64,000 nucleotides of DNA from VXNE01 sp965116625. GTDB lineage: Bacteria; Pseudomonadota; Gammaproteobacteria; Pseudomonadales; Azotimanducaceae. Below are positions 17,072 to 25,636 of the stretch, piece by piece. The stretch spans positions 992,001 through 1,056,000 of the forward strand of contig OZ220717.1 in the NCBI GenBank assembly GCA_965116625.1, given 5' to 3'. Numbering within the stretch: position 1 is the first letter of the stretch; each line of letters starts with the position of its first letter. The translations under genes were made by a program, and so were the position numbers. The notes below the pieces were generated by a model. That model did no database searches and was not told the origin of the DNA. It saw only the letters and a list, made by a program, of their open reading frames with translations.

Positions 17072-17302
17072 ATGACACAAGTCGACATGCATGACGCCAA
17101 GACTGGGCTTTTCGGCTTACTGCGTCGTGTCGGCGCAGGTGAAGAGGTCGTGATCACCAGATCAGGAAAACCTGTGGCCAAATTGATTCCCGTCGATGGA
17201 GACCCGGAGCGCGCCATCGGTTTGGACAGGGGACTATTCGAAGTGCCCGACGGCTTCGACGATCCGCTGCCTGAGGATCTGCTCGCGGATTTTGAGCGCT
17301 GA
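17072..17302 (+). CDS. Phd/YefM-type antitoxin, orphan
   Basis: 76 residues: MTQVDMHDAKTGLFGLLRRVGAGEEVVITRSGKPVAKLIPV is the Phd/YefM DNA-binding fold, followed by an acidic toxin-wrapping tail (FDDPLPEDLLADFER). These normally precede a PIN or Doc toxin by a few bases. Here the next 30 bases contain no open frame and the opposite-strand cupin gene ends at 17335, so the toxin has been lost. It may persist as a stray regulator. Confidence 0.8.
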   Translation: MTQVDMHDAKTGLFGLLRRVGAGEEVVITRSGKPVAKLIPVDGDPERAIGLDRGLFEVPDGFDDPLPEDLLADFER

Positions 17303-17334
17303 CTGCCGTTTGGGCACGCCGCCTTTTGCCCCAC

Positions 17335-17877
17335 TCAGGGTAGCGGTTCGGCCTCCACCATCATCGCTACCAGGACTGCCGTCTCATCGCCCTTGTTCAC
17401 CCATGCGTGGTTGGTGCCGCGCTGTATGACGACGTCGAAGGGTTTCAGGTCCACTTCGCCCTTGTCGACCAGCATCGTCACCTCGCCGCTTAGCAGGATG
17501 ATGTAGTCCACCGTCTTGGTCTTGTGCATCCCCGGGTGCCGGGACGTGTCCGGTCTCCGGGCGATCGCCGCCGCCCGCTCTTCTTCGCTCATGGCTGCGA
17601 GGCGCTTCTGGTTTTCGCGTTCGCGTTCCTCGCGGCTTCCAGCCTCGCGTTCCGGCCGCACCTCGAAGAAACGGAATATCGTGCCGTCGGGATCGGGCTC
17701 GAGGAACCCGGGGCGCGTCGCGACGGCATCCACCAGTTCGCGATTGTGGGTGGGCATGCTCTGCGTACACCACATCTCGTACAGGTTGCCGCGCCGGATG
17801 CCGGGTCCGCCGTCCATGGCGATGATGGATTTGCCCTCGTCGTCGTGGCCGGTGACCACGCGTCGATACTTGGACAT
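17335..17877 (-). CDS. Cupin-domain protein
   Basis: 180 residues. The C-terminal half has the cupin pattern: HKTKTVDYIILLSGEVTMLVDKGEVDLKPFDVVIQRGTNHAWVNKG, with His residues of the first and second motifs. The N-terminal part (RRVVTGHDDEGKSIIAMDG) resembles the lead-in of bacterial cupin proteins annotated near aromatic or sugar catabolism. A charged helix (EREAGSREERERENQKRLAAM) separates the two. ATG 17877 follows GAGGACGGGGG on this strand. Enzymatic role unknown. It lies downstream of the binding-protein gene. Confidence 0.75.
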   Translation of the reverse strand: MSKYRRVVTGHDDEGKSIIAMDGGPGIRRGNLYEMWCTQSMPTHNRELVDAVATRPGFLEPDPDGTIFRFFEVRPEREAGSREERERENQKRLAAMSEEERAAAIARRPDTSRHPGMHKTKTVDYIILLSGEVTMLVDKGEVDLKPFDVVIQRGTNHAWVNKGDETAVLVAMMVEAEPLP

Positions 17878-17943
17878 TGTTAACCCCCGTCCTCTTTGCG
17901 ATGGGTTCACCTTAGCGCACTTTGATCGCTCTTTGCCCAAGCG

Positions 17944-19824
17944 CTAGTTGGACAGCGTAATGCGTGCCGCTTTCGTCTCGTCGTACCACCAGGTGTCGGG
18001 GAAGCCGGTGCGGAACTCGGCGTCGAACGGCGGGCGGCCGAACTTGTCCCAGTAGAGCACGCGCGGCCCCTCGATGGAGATGAGCGGGATCAGGTAGAAG
18101 TTCCATAGCAGGATACGATCGAGAGCCCTCTGCGCGGCGGTCAGCCCTTCTTTCGTGCGCGCATTCAGCACCCGCATCACCATCGCATCCACGGCATCGT
18201 GTTGAATACCCGCGTGGTTGGAGCCAAGCGGCATCTGTGCATTCCTCGAATGGAAATAGGAAACCAGCTCGAGCGTGGGCGGTTGACCAATCCCTACACC
18301 GTGCAGAGAGATATCGAAATCGAACTCCCTCATCGTATTGATGTATTGCGCGGGCTCCAGCATGCGTACCTGCGTTCGGAAACCGAGCCGATGCAGCTGA
18401 TCGACGTACGGGGTGACGAGGCGTTTCTCGGCGACGGAACGGATGACGAAAGAAAGCTCGAACGGCTTGCCGGCGGCGTTCCTCAAGACGCCTGCGCGTA
18501 TCGTCCAGCCTGACTCCCGCAGCAGTTCCCGCGCCCGTAGCAGGACACCACGGTTGCGGCCTGTGCCGCCCGAGCGCGTGAACCCGAACGGTTGCGTGAA
18601 CAGGCGCCGGGGTAGCTGATCGCGAAAGGGTGCCAGCAGGGCGATCTCGGCTGCGTCGGGCAGGCCGATGGCAGAAAAGCTCGTCTGCGAGAAGTAGCTT
18701 TCGGGACGCGTGTAGAAGCCCTGGGTGATCACCCGGTCGTACCAGTCATGGTCGAAGGCGAGGGTCAGCGCTTCCCTCACCCGCAAGTCCTTCAGGTTCT
18801 CCCGCCGCGTGTTGAGGACGAAGGCGCGAATCAACCCGACGTACGTGCCGAAGTTGTGCCTGCGCATGACGATCCAGCCCTTGTCCCGCGCCGGAATGTT
18901 GTAGCCCTCGTGCCAGTAACGCGGGTCGGTCTCCTGCCGGTAGTCGATCAGGCCCTTGCGGAACGCTTCCCTTGCGACCGTCGCGTCGCGATAGTAGTCG
19001 TATCGGATCTGGTCGAAGTTGTAGCGGCCGCGGTGCACGCCGAGGTGCTGGCCCCAATAGTCGGGAACCCGCTCGTACAGCAGGAACCCCGATACCTTGA
19101 AGTCCGCGACTCGGTAGGGGCCGCTGCCGATCGGCGGCGCCAGCGTTGGTTCCGTGATGTCGTGCTTGCGCCAGTAGTGCTCCGGGAGGATCGCGATCTT
19201 GCCGAGGCTGATGACGACACCGGCGTTTACTCCGCTTAGTTTTTGCAGGTGGAAGGTGAGTTCGTGGTCACCGTGCACCTCCATTGACTCGATCACCGAG
19301 TAGGCCGACTGCAGGTTGTCCCGGATTCTGCGCGGCTTGTCGAGCTTGTCGCGAAGATAGTCGAAGGTGAACACGACATCGCGAGCCGTTACCGGAATGC
19401 CGTCGTGCCAGCGCGCCTCCGGCCGGATGCGGATGCGCACCCACGTAAAGTCGTCGGCGACCATTACCGCTTCTGCGAGATTGCCGTAGAACGCGCCGAG
19501 TTCGTCGTCCGCCGGGATGAAGAGCGTGTCGTAGAGAACCGGCGCAGACCCCATGATGATCCCGGCGCCCGGGGTGGCGACGCCCTCGGGATTGAATGCC
19601 CGCCAGTTGCTGCTGCTCTCGAGCACGAGCATGCCGCCTTTGGGTGCGTTGGGATTCACATAGTCGAAGTGCTCGAAGTCGGGGGGGTACTTGAACTCGC
19701 CGAAGTACGAAACGCCGTGCTGGAATGTCGGCTCGGCCAGGGCAAACGCCGCACCGAGCGCGACGGCCGCGGCGAACGGCCAGCCAGGGCGCGCCGGTGA
19801 TGTGCGCGTTCGACGGCACATCAC
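17944..19824 (-). CDS. YejA-like extracellular solute-binding protein, family 5
   Basis: 626 residues with an N-terminal signal sequence (WPFAAAVALGAAFALAEP). The YejA-type opening HGVSYFGEFKYPPDFEHFDYVNPNAPKGG is followed by the family 5 peptide-binding core (RPEARWHDGIPVTARDVVFTFDYL and IGSGPYRVADF). YejA delivers peptides, including microcin C, to the YejBEF importer. No permease or ATPase genes are adjacent. A paralogue sits at 44160. It follows the carboxylesterase by 30 bases on the same strand. Confidence 0.85.
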   Translation of the reverse strand: MMCRRTRTSPARPGWPFAAAVALGAAFALAEPTFQHGVSYFGEFKYPPDFEHFDYVNPNAPKGGMLVLESSSNWRAFNPEGVATPGAGIIMGSAPVLYDTLFIPADDELGAFYGNLAEAVMVADDFTWVRIRIRPEARWHDGIPVTARDVVFTFDYLRDKLDKPRRIRDNLQSAYSVIESMEVHGDHELTFHLQKLSGVNAGVVISLGKIAILPEHYWRKHDITEPTLAPPIGSGPYRVADFKVSGFLLYERVPDYWGQHLGVHRGRYNFDQIRYDYYRDATVAREAFRKGLIDYRQETDPRYWHEGYNIPARDKGWIVMRRHNFGTYVGLIRAFVLNTRRENLKDLRVREALTLAFDHDWYDRVITQGFYTRPESYFSQTSFSAIGLPDAAEIALLAPFRDQLPRRLFTQPFGFTRSGGTGRNRGVLLRARELLRESGWTIRAGVLRNAAGKPFELSFVIRSVAEKRLVTPYVDQLHRLGFRTQVRMLEPAQYINTMREFDFDISLHGVGIGQPPTLELVSYFHSRNAQMPLGSNHAGIQHDAVDAMVMRVLNARTKEGLTAAQRALDRILLWNFYLIPLISIEGPRVLYWDKFGRPPFDAEFRTGFPDTWWYDETKAARITLSN

Positions 19825-19854
19825 GTGGCGCGCGCGGTCAGGGACGATTCGGGG

Positions 19855-21402
19855 TCACTGCCTGTCGGGTCCGAAGGGCAGTCCCACGGGATGTTTGGCC
19901 CACAGCACGCGTTCCTCGTCGAAAGGAGCGCTCGCGACCTCCACCGGGTGGCCGAAGACCGCGGTCGAGCGTGTCTGGGTGTCGTAGGGGACCCAGTCCG
20001 CAAGCGTAGCGATACGGGGATTGCCGTTTCTGGCAAGGTTGATCACCGCGTCCTGCAGGTGCCCCGAGAGCGTGTCGGCGGCCTCGCCACGGCCGAAGAA
20101 CTCCGCACTCTCGTCGCTGTAGTCATGCGTGCCGAACAGGAAGCCGATGAAGATCGCGTGCGACGCCATCAGGTATCCGCCATCCCAGGGGGACTCATGG
20201 GTGAACACGTACTGCCACGCCGGCTGCCCGCGCGCCGCCATGGCCTCGGCCAGTTCGATCGATGGTATGCGCATCTTGCGGCCGGTCTCGATCGCCGCCA
20301 GGATCGAGACCACGTCGGTCGGGTGGCCGCGACCGCCAAGGATCTCGCGGTAGCCGTCGATCACACCCTGCGCGTCTTCGACGACCTTCGAAACCTCGGT
20401 GACCAACCTGGCCTCGTCGAGATCGGCCGCCAGCGCGCCTCGGCAGACGAACAGCCGCCACTCGTCCCGCTGCGTGCCGACCAGGATCGGAATGCCATCC
20501 GCCGCACCACCTCGGATCGCGTCCAGCGGCAACTCGGCAAGTTGGTTGCCGTCAATAACTGGCGCGAAGCTCATGCCTCCCTCCGGCAGCCTGAAACCCA
20601 TCGCGCCTTGCAACAGCGCCTCCGGCCCTAGCGCGATCAGCTTGTCGACATCATTCCCGGACAATCCGAGCTGCTGCACTATGCCCTCCCCGATCGCTTC
20701 GGCCCGTTCGAGGGTGTTCGCGGTGCTCGCCGCACCGCTGATCGGCATCGCCCGGTGGATGAGTCCCTTCGCCGGCGCAAACGCCAGCAACGCGCCGACG
20801 CTCATGGCGCCGGCCGACTCGCCCATGATGGTGACGTTGCCGGGATCACCGCCGAACGTGGCGATGTTGTCGCGTATCCACTTCAGCGCCTCGACCTGGT
20901 CCAGCAGTCCCTCGTTGCCGGTCGACGGGATGCGCCCGTTTGTCACCCCGTTCAGGTTGAGAAACCCCAGCGGGCCGATCCGGTAGTTGATGGTGACCAC
21001 CACCACGTCGCCGCGCCTGGACATGATCTCGCCGTCGTAGACCGGCGTGCCGCCGGTGCCGCCGGAGAAACCGCCGCCGTGGATCCACATCAGCACGGGC
21101 CGCCTGGCGTCGTCGAGGCCCGGCGTCCAGACGTTGAGTTGCAGGCAGTCCTCGTCGCGCTTCTCGGCGTTGGCGGCGTTGAACACGAACTTCAGCGGGC
21201 CTTCGCCGGGGGACGCCGCCTGCCAGGCCTGCTTGCCCCAGTCTTTCGCGTCACGCACGCCGGCCCAGGGTTCGGGCGGCTCGGGTGGCAGCCAGCGCCG
21301 CTCTCCCACGGGAGGGGCCGCAAAGGGAATGCCCCTGAAACCCTGGATACCGTTGCTGCTGTAGCCCTCTACCTTGCCGTAGCGCGTCTCGACGATGGCC
21401 AT
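19855..21402 (-). CDS. Type B carboxylesterase
   Basis: 515 residues of the alpha/beta-hydrolase carboxylesterase B family. The nucleophile elbow is GESAGA, the oxyanion hole HGGGFSGGTGG, the acid GTQRDEW and the likely His SHAIFIGFLFG. The N-terminus VETRYGKVEGYSSNGIQGFRGIPFAAPPVGERRW is the standard family start. No signal peptide, so probably cytoplasmic. ATG 21402 follows GGGGGAAGG. An inverted repeat CGTTTG/CAAACG (21414-21434) lies just upstream. Substrate ester unknown; the closely following YejA-like gene may be cotranscribed. Confidence 0.9.
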   Translation of the reverse strand: MAIVETRYGKVEGYSSNGIQGFRGIPFAAPPVGERRWLPPEPPEPWAGVRDAKDWGKQAWQAASPGEGPLKFVFNAANAEKRDEDCLQLNVWTPGLDDARRPVLMWIHGGGFSGGTGGTPVYDGEIMSRRGDVVVVTINYRIGPLGFLNLNGVTNGRIPSTGNEGLLDQVEALKWIRDNIATFGGDPGNVTIMGESAGAMSVGALLAFAPAKGLIHRAMPISGAASTANTLERAEAIGEGIVQQLGLSGNDVDKLIALGPEALLQGAMGFRLPEGGMSFAPVIDGNQLAELPLDAIRGGAADGIPILVGTQRDEWRLFVCRGALAADLDEARLVTEVSKVVEDAQGVIDGYREILGGRGHPTDVVSILAAIETGRKMRIPSIELAEAMAARGQPAWQYVFTHESPWDGGYLMASHAIFIGFLFGTHDYSDESAEFFGRGEAADTLSGHLQDAVINLARNGNPRIATLADWVPYDTQTRSTAVFGHPVEVASAPFDEERVLWAKHPVGLPFGPDRQ

Positions 21403-21564
21403 GCCTTCCCCCACGTTTGTTGAATTCGCAAACGGCTAAGTTTGGGAGGGACGGCCAGCCAGCGCAAGGGCGAGGCAGCGGGTGGGGCGGTGGTCTGGGC
21501 GAAGCGTCGGACAGACCCGATGATCTGGGCCTCGGAAAGTTCGCTTGAGGGGGAGAACTGGGCG

Positions 21565-21696
21565 TTACAGGAGCGAGTGGACCACGATCGCCGCGACCGC
21601 ACCTATGACTACAGCGATCACCAGCTTGGCGAAATACCACCAGTGACGATCGACCTTGAGCCCGCTCGGCAGAATCTCGTGCCTTTCGAATGACAT
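21565..21696 (-). CDS. Small single-helix membrane protein, 43 residues
   Basis: An open frame of 43 codons with a good ribosome site (AAGGAGA, around 21701-21707) placed over the stop of the previous gene. The N-terminal half is hydrophilic (MSFERHEILPSGLKVDRHW). The C-terminal half is one membrane helix (YFAKLVIAVVIGAVAAIVVHSLL). Third gene of an apparent comM operon. No family recognised. Its reality is supported by the ribosome site, codon pattern and tight packing. Confidence 0.6.
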   Translation of the reverse strand: MSFERHEILPSGLKVDRHWWYFAKLVIAVVIGAVAAIVVHSLL

Positions 21697-21705
21697 GATC
21701 TCTCC

Positions 21706-21948
21706 TTATAGCCAACCCAACGCATTGGCGACCTGCAGCGCGGCAAGAATCGTGGCGAATGCCGCGAGCGACAACTTGACTGCATCCGTGTACGCAGTCC
21801 GCTCGATCTTGCGCCCTTCCGCGTCCAGCTTCTTCGCTTCGGCGTCGAGTTTATTCGCTTCTGCTTCCAGTTTAACGGAGGCAGCATCAAGGTTCCTCAA
21901 CTCCTTGGCCGCTCGCTCCTCTTCCCGGTTCACGCCACTTTCCTTCAT
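21706..21948 (-). CDS. Small coiled-coil membrane protein, 80 residues
   Basis: Highly charged N-terminus with repeated heptad-like units (KLEAEANKLDAEAKKLDAEGRKIERT), predicting a coiled coil of about 40 residues, then one C-terminal membrane helix (LAAFATILAALQVANALGWL). It starts six bases after the comM stop on the same strand and is followed at once by the 43-residue gene. No known family. A membrane-anchored rod protein is all the sequence supports. Confidence 0.6.
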   Translation of the reverse strand: MKESGVNREEERAAKELRNLDAASVKLEAEANKLDAEAKKLDAEGRKIERTAYTDAVKLSLAAFATILAALQVANALGWL

Positions 21949-21954
21949 TGGTCC

Positions 21955-23511
21955 TTATTCGACTGGCGTGTCTGACGAATCGGCGCGATACTCCAGTGCT
22001 TGCGCCACATGGGAGGCTCCGATGTCCCTCTCTTCGGCCAGGTCGGCGATGGTGCGGGCCACCTTCTGCACGCGGTGGATCGCACGGGCTGAAAGCCGGT
22101 AGCGCTTGACCGCGAGACGCAGACGCTCTTGCCCCGCCGGGTCGAGGGCACAGTATCGTTCGACGTCGGGGGCGTCGAGTTCCCGGTTGTACTTTCGGTT
22201 TCGGCGAAGCTGGATGGCGCGAGCGGCTTCGATCTCGCGGCGAGAGGTGGCCTCATCGGGACCGAGTGATCCGCCGTTCCAGAGTTCGTCTTCCGTGACC
22301 GGCGCCAACTCTACCGTGAGGTCGATCCGGTCCAGCAGGGGACCGGAGAGGCGGCTCCGGTACCGGTGAATCTGCTGTGGCGTGCAGCGGCAGTCTTTCT
22401 CGTCGCAAACAAACCCAGAAGGACAGGGGTTCATGGCGGCGACGAACTGAAAGCTCGCCGGCAGGCGGCACTTCTGGTTCACGCGTGCGACCACGACCTG
22501 TGCCGACTCCAGCGGTTCGCGCAGCGCTTCGAGGGCGTCGCGCCGGAACTCGGGCAACTCGTCAAGAAACAGGACGCCGTGATGCGCCAGCGTCAGTTCG
22601 CCGGGGGCCACCGGAGAGCCGCCGCCGACGAGGGCGGCCGTGGACGCGGTGTGATGCGGATCTCGAAACGGTCGCAGATCGCCGGGGGGACGATCCCTGC
22701 CCGCCACCGAGTAGACGTTGGCGACTTCGATCGCTTCCGCCCGCGTCAGGGCGGGCATGAGGTTGACCAGGCGTTTCGCGAGCATGGTCTTGCCGCAGCC
22801 CGGCGGCCCGCGCATGAGGAGGTGATGGCCGCCCGCCGCGGCGATCACGAGTGCGCGTTTGGCGGCCAGTTGACCCTTGACGTCGTCGAGCGAAGTCCGC
22901 CCCCCGCGTGATCGTGCGATTCGCTCCGGCGGAGACCACGGGACCGGGTCTTCCGCTCGCGCGATCGCCACCGCGTGCGCCAGGGATTCGACCGGGTACA
23001 GGGGCGTATCCACGAGACCGGCCAACTCGGCTGCGTTGGCCGAGGGAAACACGAGCCCGCGTCCGGCGTTCTGAGCTGCGAGCGCCGCGCCGAAACAACC
23101 CCGGACGCGCCGCACTTCGCCGTACAGCGACAGTTCACCGATGAATTCGAGGTGTTCAAGGTGGCGATTCGGCACCTGGTTGGTTTCCGCCAGGATGCTC
23201 ATGGCGATGGCGAGGTCGTACCGGCCACCCAGCTTGGCGAGATCCGCGGGTGCCAGGTTGACCACAAGCTGTCCCCTCGGGAACTCGAGCCGCGTTGTCT
23301 TGAGCGCACTCTTCACGCGGTCCCGCGCTTCGCGAACGGCTGTCTGCGGCATGCCGACCAGCGAGAACCCGGGCGCGCCTCCCGGCCGATGGGCCTCGAT
23401 CGTCACTGCGGGCGTCTCGATGCCGTCCTGGGCACGCGTATGGATGCGGGTGTACCTGGAAGACTTCGACGCGTCCCCGTAGGTATCGTGCAGCTTGACG
23501 ACGTTGTCCAT
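21955..23511 (-). CDS. comM: ComM/YifB Mg-chelatase-like AAA+ helicase
   Basis: 518 residues. Order: Lon-protease-like N-terminal domain (IHTRAQDGIETPAVTIEAH to AIAMSILAETNQ), AAA+ core with Walker A MRGPPGCGKTMLAKRL and Walker B GVLFLDELPEF, then a zinc-type CPSGFVCDEKDCRCTP segment and the Mg-chelatase C-terminal domain. ComM is a hexameric branch-migration helicase in natural transformation. The frame is open to 23700. ATG 23511, preceded by AGGAAG, gives close to normal length; ATG 23538 is the alternative. Either way about 30 residues precede the conserved start. Two small membrane-protein genes follow. Confidence 0.88.
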   Translation of the reverse strand: MDNVVKLHDTYGDASKSSRYTRIHTRAQDGIETPAVTIEAHRPGGAPGFSLVGMPQTAVREARDRVKSALKTTRLEFPRGQLVVNLAPADLAKLGGRYDLAIAMSILAETNQVPNRHLEHLEFIGELSLYGEVRRVRGCFGAALAAQNAGRGLVFPSANAAELAGLVDTPLYPVESLAHAVAIARAEDPVPWSPPERIARSRGGRTSLDDVKGQLAAKRALVIAAAGGHHLLMRGPPGCGKTMLAKRLVNLMPALTRAEAIEVANVYSVAGRDRPPGDLRPFRDPHHTASTAALVGGGSPVAPGELTLAHHGVLFLDELPEFRRDALEALREPLESAQVVVARVNQKCRLPASFQFVAAMNPCPSGFVCDEKDCRCTPQQIHRYRSRLSGPLLDRIDLTVELAPVTEDELWNGGSLGPDEATSRREIEAARAIQLRRNRKYNRELDAPDVERYCALDPAGQERLRLAVKRYRLSARAIHRVQKVARTIADLAEERDIGASHVAQALEYRADSSDTPVE

Positions 23512-23859
23512 GGCTTCCTGCAAGCGCTCGAAAGACATCCCGCCGGCGATGTGCCGTGCGGGAACGCGCGCCGACGTCGCCAAGTCAGTCGGTCGGCGCA
23601 GAAATGTGTTCAGTGTAGGAATTCGACGTTCGCCGTTCGATGGCGCGAAGCCGCAATCCAGGTAGGTGATTGCGCGTACCGCTCGCCAGCCTTTGGCCAT
23701 AGACCCTTACGGGACGGCGATCGCTTCACGGCTGCAGATACCGACTTTCTGCGTCACCTACTGGAAGGCGTTTGAGCTGAGGCCAAGATCGGGGGTTCCC
23801 CTCCCTTGATGACATCAAAGCCAAGGCAATAGCATGTGGCCGGGAGTGGAGACGCGCAT

Positions 23860-24123
23860 ATGGTCGAACGGCTCGTCAGCGTACCGGCGATGATCGCAGC
23901 CGCCCAGCAACTGGGGATCGAAGTTTCGTTCATCGCCAATCTGGCGCTCATCGCCTTCACCCTGGGACTCGGGGCACTGGGACTGGCGTTTGCTCTCGGT
24001 GCTCGCGGCCATGTGGCCAACCTTATCGCCCGGTGCGAACTGGATGCGTACCGCGAAGGGGAAAGGCTCTGGACCGACGCCGCCTTTCTGGGCATCGCCA
24101 TGGCCTTGGCATCGATACGGTGA
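23860..24123 (+). CDS. Small two-helix membrane protein coupled to the sugar porter
   Basis: 87 residues from ATG 23860. It has a Gly/Leu-rich helix pair (FIANLALIAFTLGLGALGLAFALGARGHVANLIAR) resembling the conserved helix repeat of MscS-related channel proteins, then a short amphipathic stretch and a C-terminal hydrophobic end. Its TGA overlaps the GTG of the sugar transporter (GTGA), which argues that it is translated. It may be a fragment of a larger channel-like protein. Function unknown. Confidence 0.5.
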   Translation: MVERLVSVPAMIAAAQQLGIEVSFIANLALIAFTLGLGALGLAFALGARGHVANLIARCELDAYREGERLWTDAAFLGIAMALASIR

Positions 24124-25547
24124 CCGTGAAACCCGCCGAGAAACCGCGCTTCAGCAACGACACCATCAATCTCCCGTTCGTCGTCCTGATCTCAGTCGTC
24201 GCCACCCTCGGCGGGTTCCTGTTCGGCTTCGACAGCGGCGTGATCAACGGCACCGTGGACGGCCTGCGCATCGCTTTCGACTCCGACAGCGTCGGTACCG
24301 GATTCAACGTCGCGTCGATGCTGCTCGGCTGCGCGGCGGGCGCCTTCATTGCCGGCAACCTGGCCGACCGTTTCGGACGCCGCAACATACTCGTCGTGGC
24401 GGCGGTCTTTTTCGTTGCCAGCGCCTGGGGCTCCGGCGTTGCCGTGACGTCGGCGGAATTCGTCTTCTGGCGGATTCTCGGTGGCCTCGCCGTCGGTGCC
24501 TCGAGCATCCTTTCCCCCGCCTACATTAGTGAAGTTGCCCCGGCGCGCTATCGGGGCTCACTCGCAACCCTGCAGCAGATAGCGATCATCACGGGCCTTT
24601 TCATCGCGTTCGTCAGCAACTACCTGATCGCCCACTTCGCTGGCAGCGCGGTGAACAATCTCGCCTGGGGCTTCGAAGCGTGGCGCTGGATGTTCTGGGT
24701 CGAGATGGTTCCGGCGTCGGTATTCCTGGCAACTTTGTTATTCATTCCGGAAAGCCCCCGCTTTCTTGTCGCCAGCGGGCAGCGGGACCGCGCCCTCAGC
24801 GTGCTCACGAGACTGCTGGGACCGGCGGCCGGAGCCAAGGAACGAGAGATCTACGAGTCGCTGGCCAGCGACCACCATGCACCGAGCCTGCGGGACGTGG
24901 TCGACACGCGGATCGGGCTCAAGCGCCTGGTGTGGGTCGGGGTCGCCCTCGCGACGTTTCAGCAACTGGTGGGTATCAACGTGGTCTTCTACTACGGTGC
25001 CGTCCTGTGGCAGTCGGCGGGTTTCGCCGAGAGCGACGCGCTCCTGATCAACGTCTTCTCCGGCGGCGTGAGCATCGCCGCCTGCATTGCGACAGTGCTT
25101 CTCATCGATCGTATCGGCCGCAAGCCGATCCTTCTTTTCGGCAGCATCGGCATGGCCGTCACCCTATCGGCGCTGGTGGTCGTTTTCGGCAGCGCCACGG
25201 TTTCGGCCGGGGGCACGCTCGAACTGTCGGACCAGATGGGGCTCGCCGCACTGATAGCCGCGAACGCTTATGTCGTGATCTTCAACTTTTCGTGGGGCCC
25301 GGTGATGTGGGTGATGCTGTCCGAGATGTTTCCCAACCAACTGCGGGGGTCCGGGCTCGCGGTGAGCGGACTGGCGCAATGGCTGGCGAACTTCGGCGTG
25401 ACCCTCACGTTCCCGGTCCTCCTGACGACCATCGGCCTCGGCGGGGCCTACGGTCTCTACGCGGCAGCGGCTTTCGTCTCGATCGCGTTTGTGTACTTCC
25501 TGGTGCACGAGACCAGGGGCGTGGAACTGGAGGACATGCAGGCCTGA
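24120..25547 (+). CDS. MFS sugar porter (sugar/H+ symporter)
   Basis: 475 residues, twelve helices. The sugar porter signatures are all present: GGFLFGFDSGVINGTV in helix 1, RFGRRNILVVAAVFF, PESPRFLVASGQ after helix 6, the helix 7 motif QQLVGINVVFYYG, GRKPILLFGSIGM and the C-terminal ETRGVELEDMQA. QQL-GIN in helix 7 is where hexose hydroxyls bind in XylE and GlcP. The GTG start at 24120 overlaps the stop of the small membrane protein; GTG 24126 is equally possible. Convergent with the HAD phosphatase gene. Confidence 0.92.
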   Translation: MTVKPAEKPRFSNDTINLPFVVLISVVATLGGFLFGFDSGVINGTVDGLRIAFDSDSVGTGFNVASMLLGCAAGAFIAGNLADRFGRRNILVVAAVFFVASAWGSGVAVTSAEFVFWRILGGLAVGASSILSPAYISEVAPARYRGSLATLQQIAIITGLFIAFVSNYLIAHFAGSAVNNLAWGFEAWRWMFWVEMVPASVFLATLLFIPESPRFLVASGQRDRALSVLTRLLGPAAGAKEREIYESLASDHHAPSLRDVVDTRIGLKRLVWVGVALATFQQLVGINVVFYYGAVLWQSAGFAESDALLINVFSGGVSIAACIATVLLIDRIGRKPILLFGSIGMAVTLSALVVVFGSATVSAGGTLELSDQMGLAALIAANAYVVIFNFSWGPVMWVMLSEMFPNQLRGSGLAVSGLAQWLANFGVTLTFPVLLTTIGLGGAYGLYAAAAFVSIAFVYFLVHETRGVELEDMQA

Positions 25548-25636
25548 AGCGGTACCGGCCGGCACCGTGCCGTCGATGTGACTGGGAGAGTCGATGTCGG
25601 GTTGGGACCTGTCGATCTTGATCGGCGGCTTGTCTA

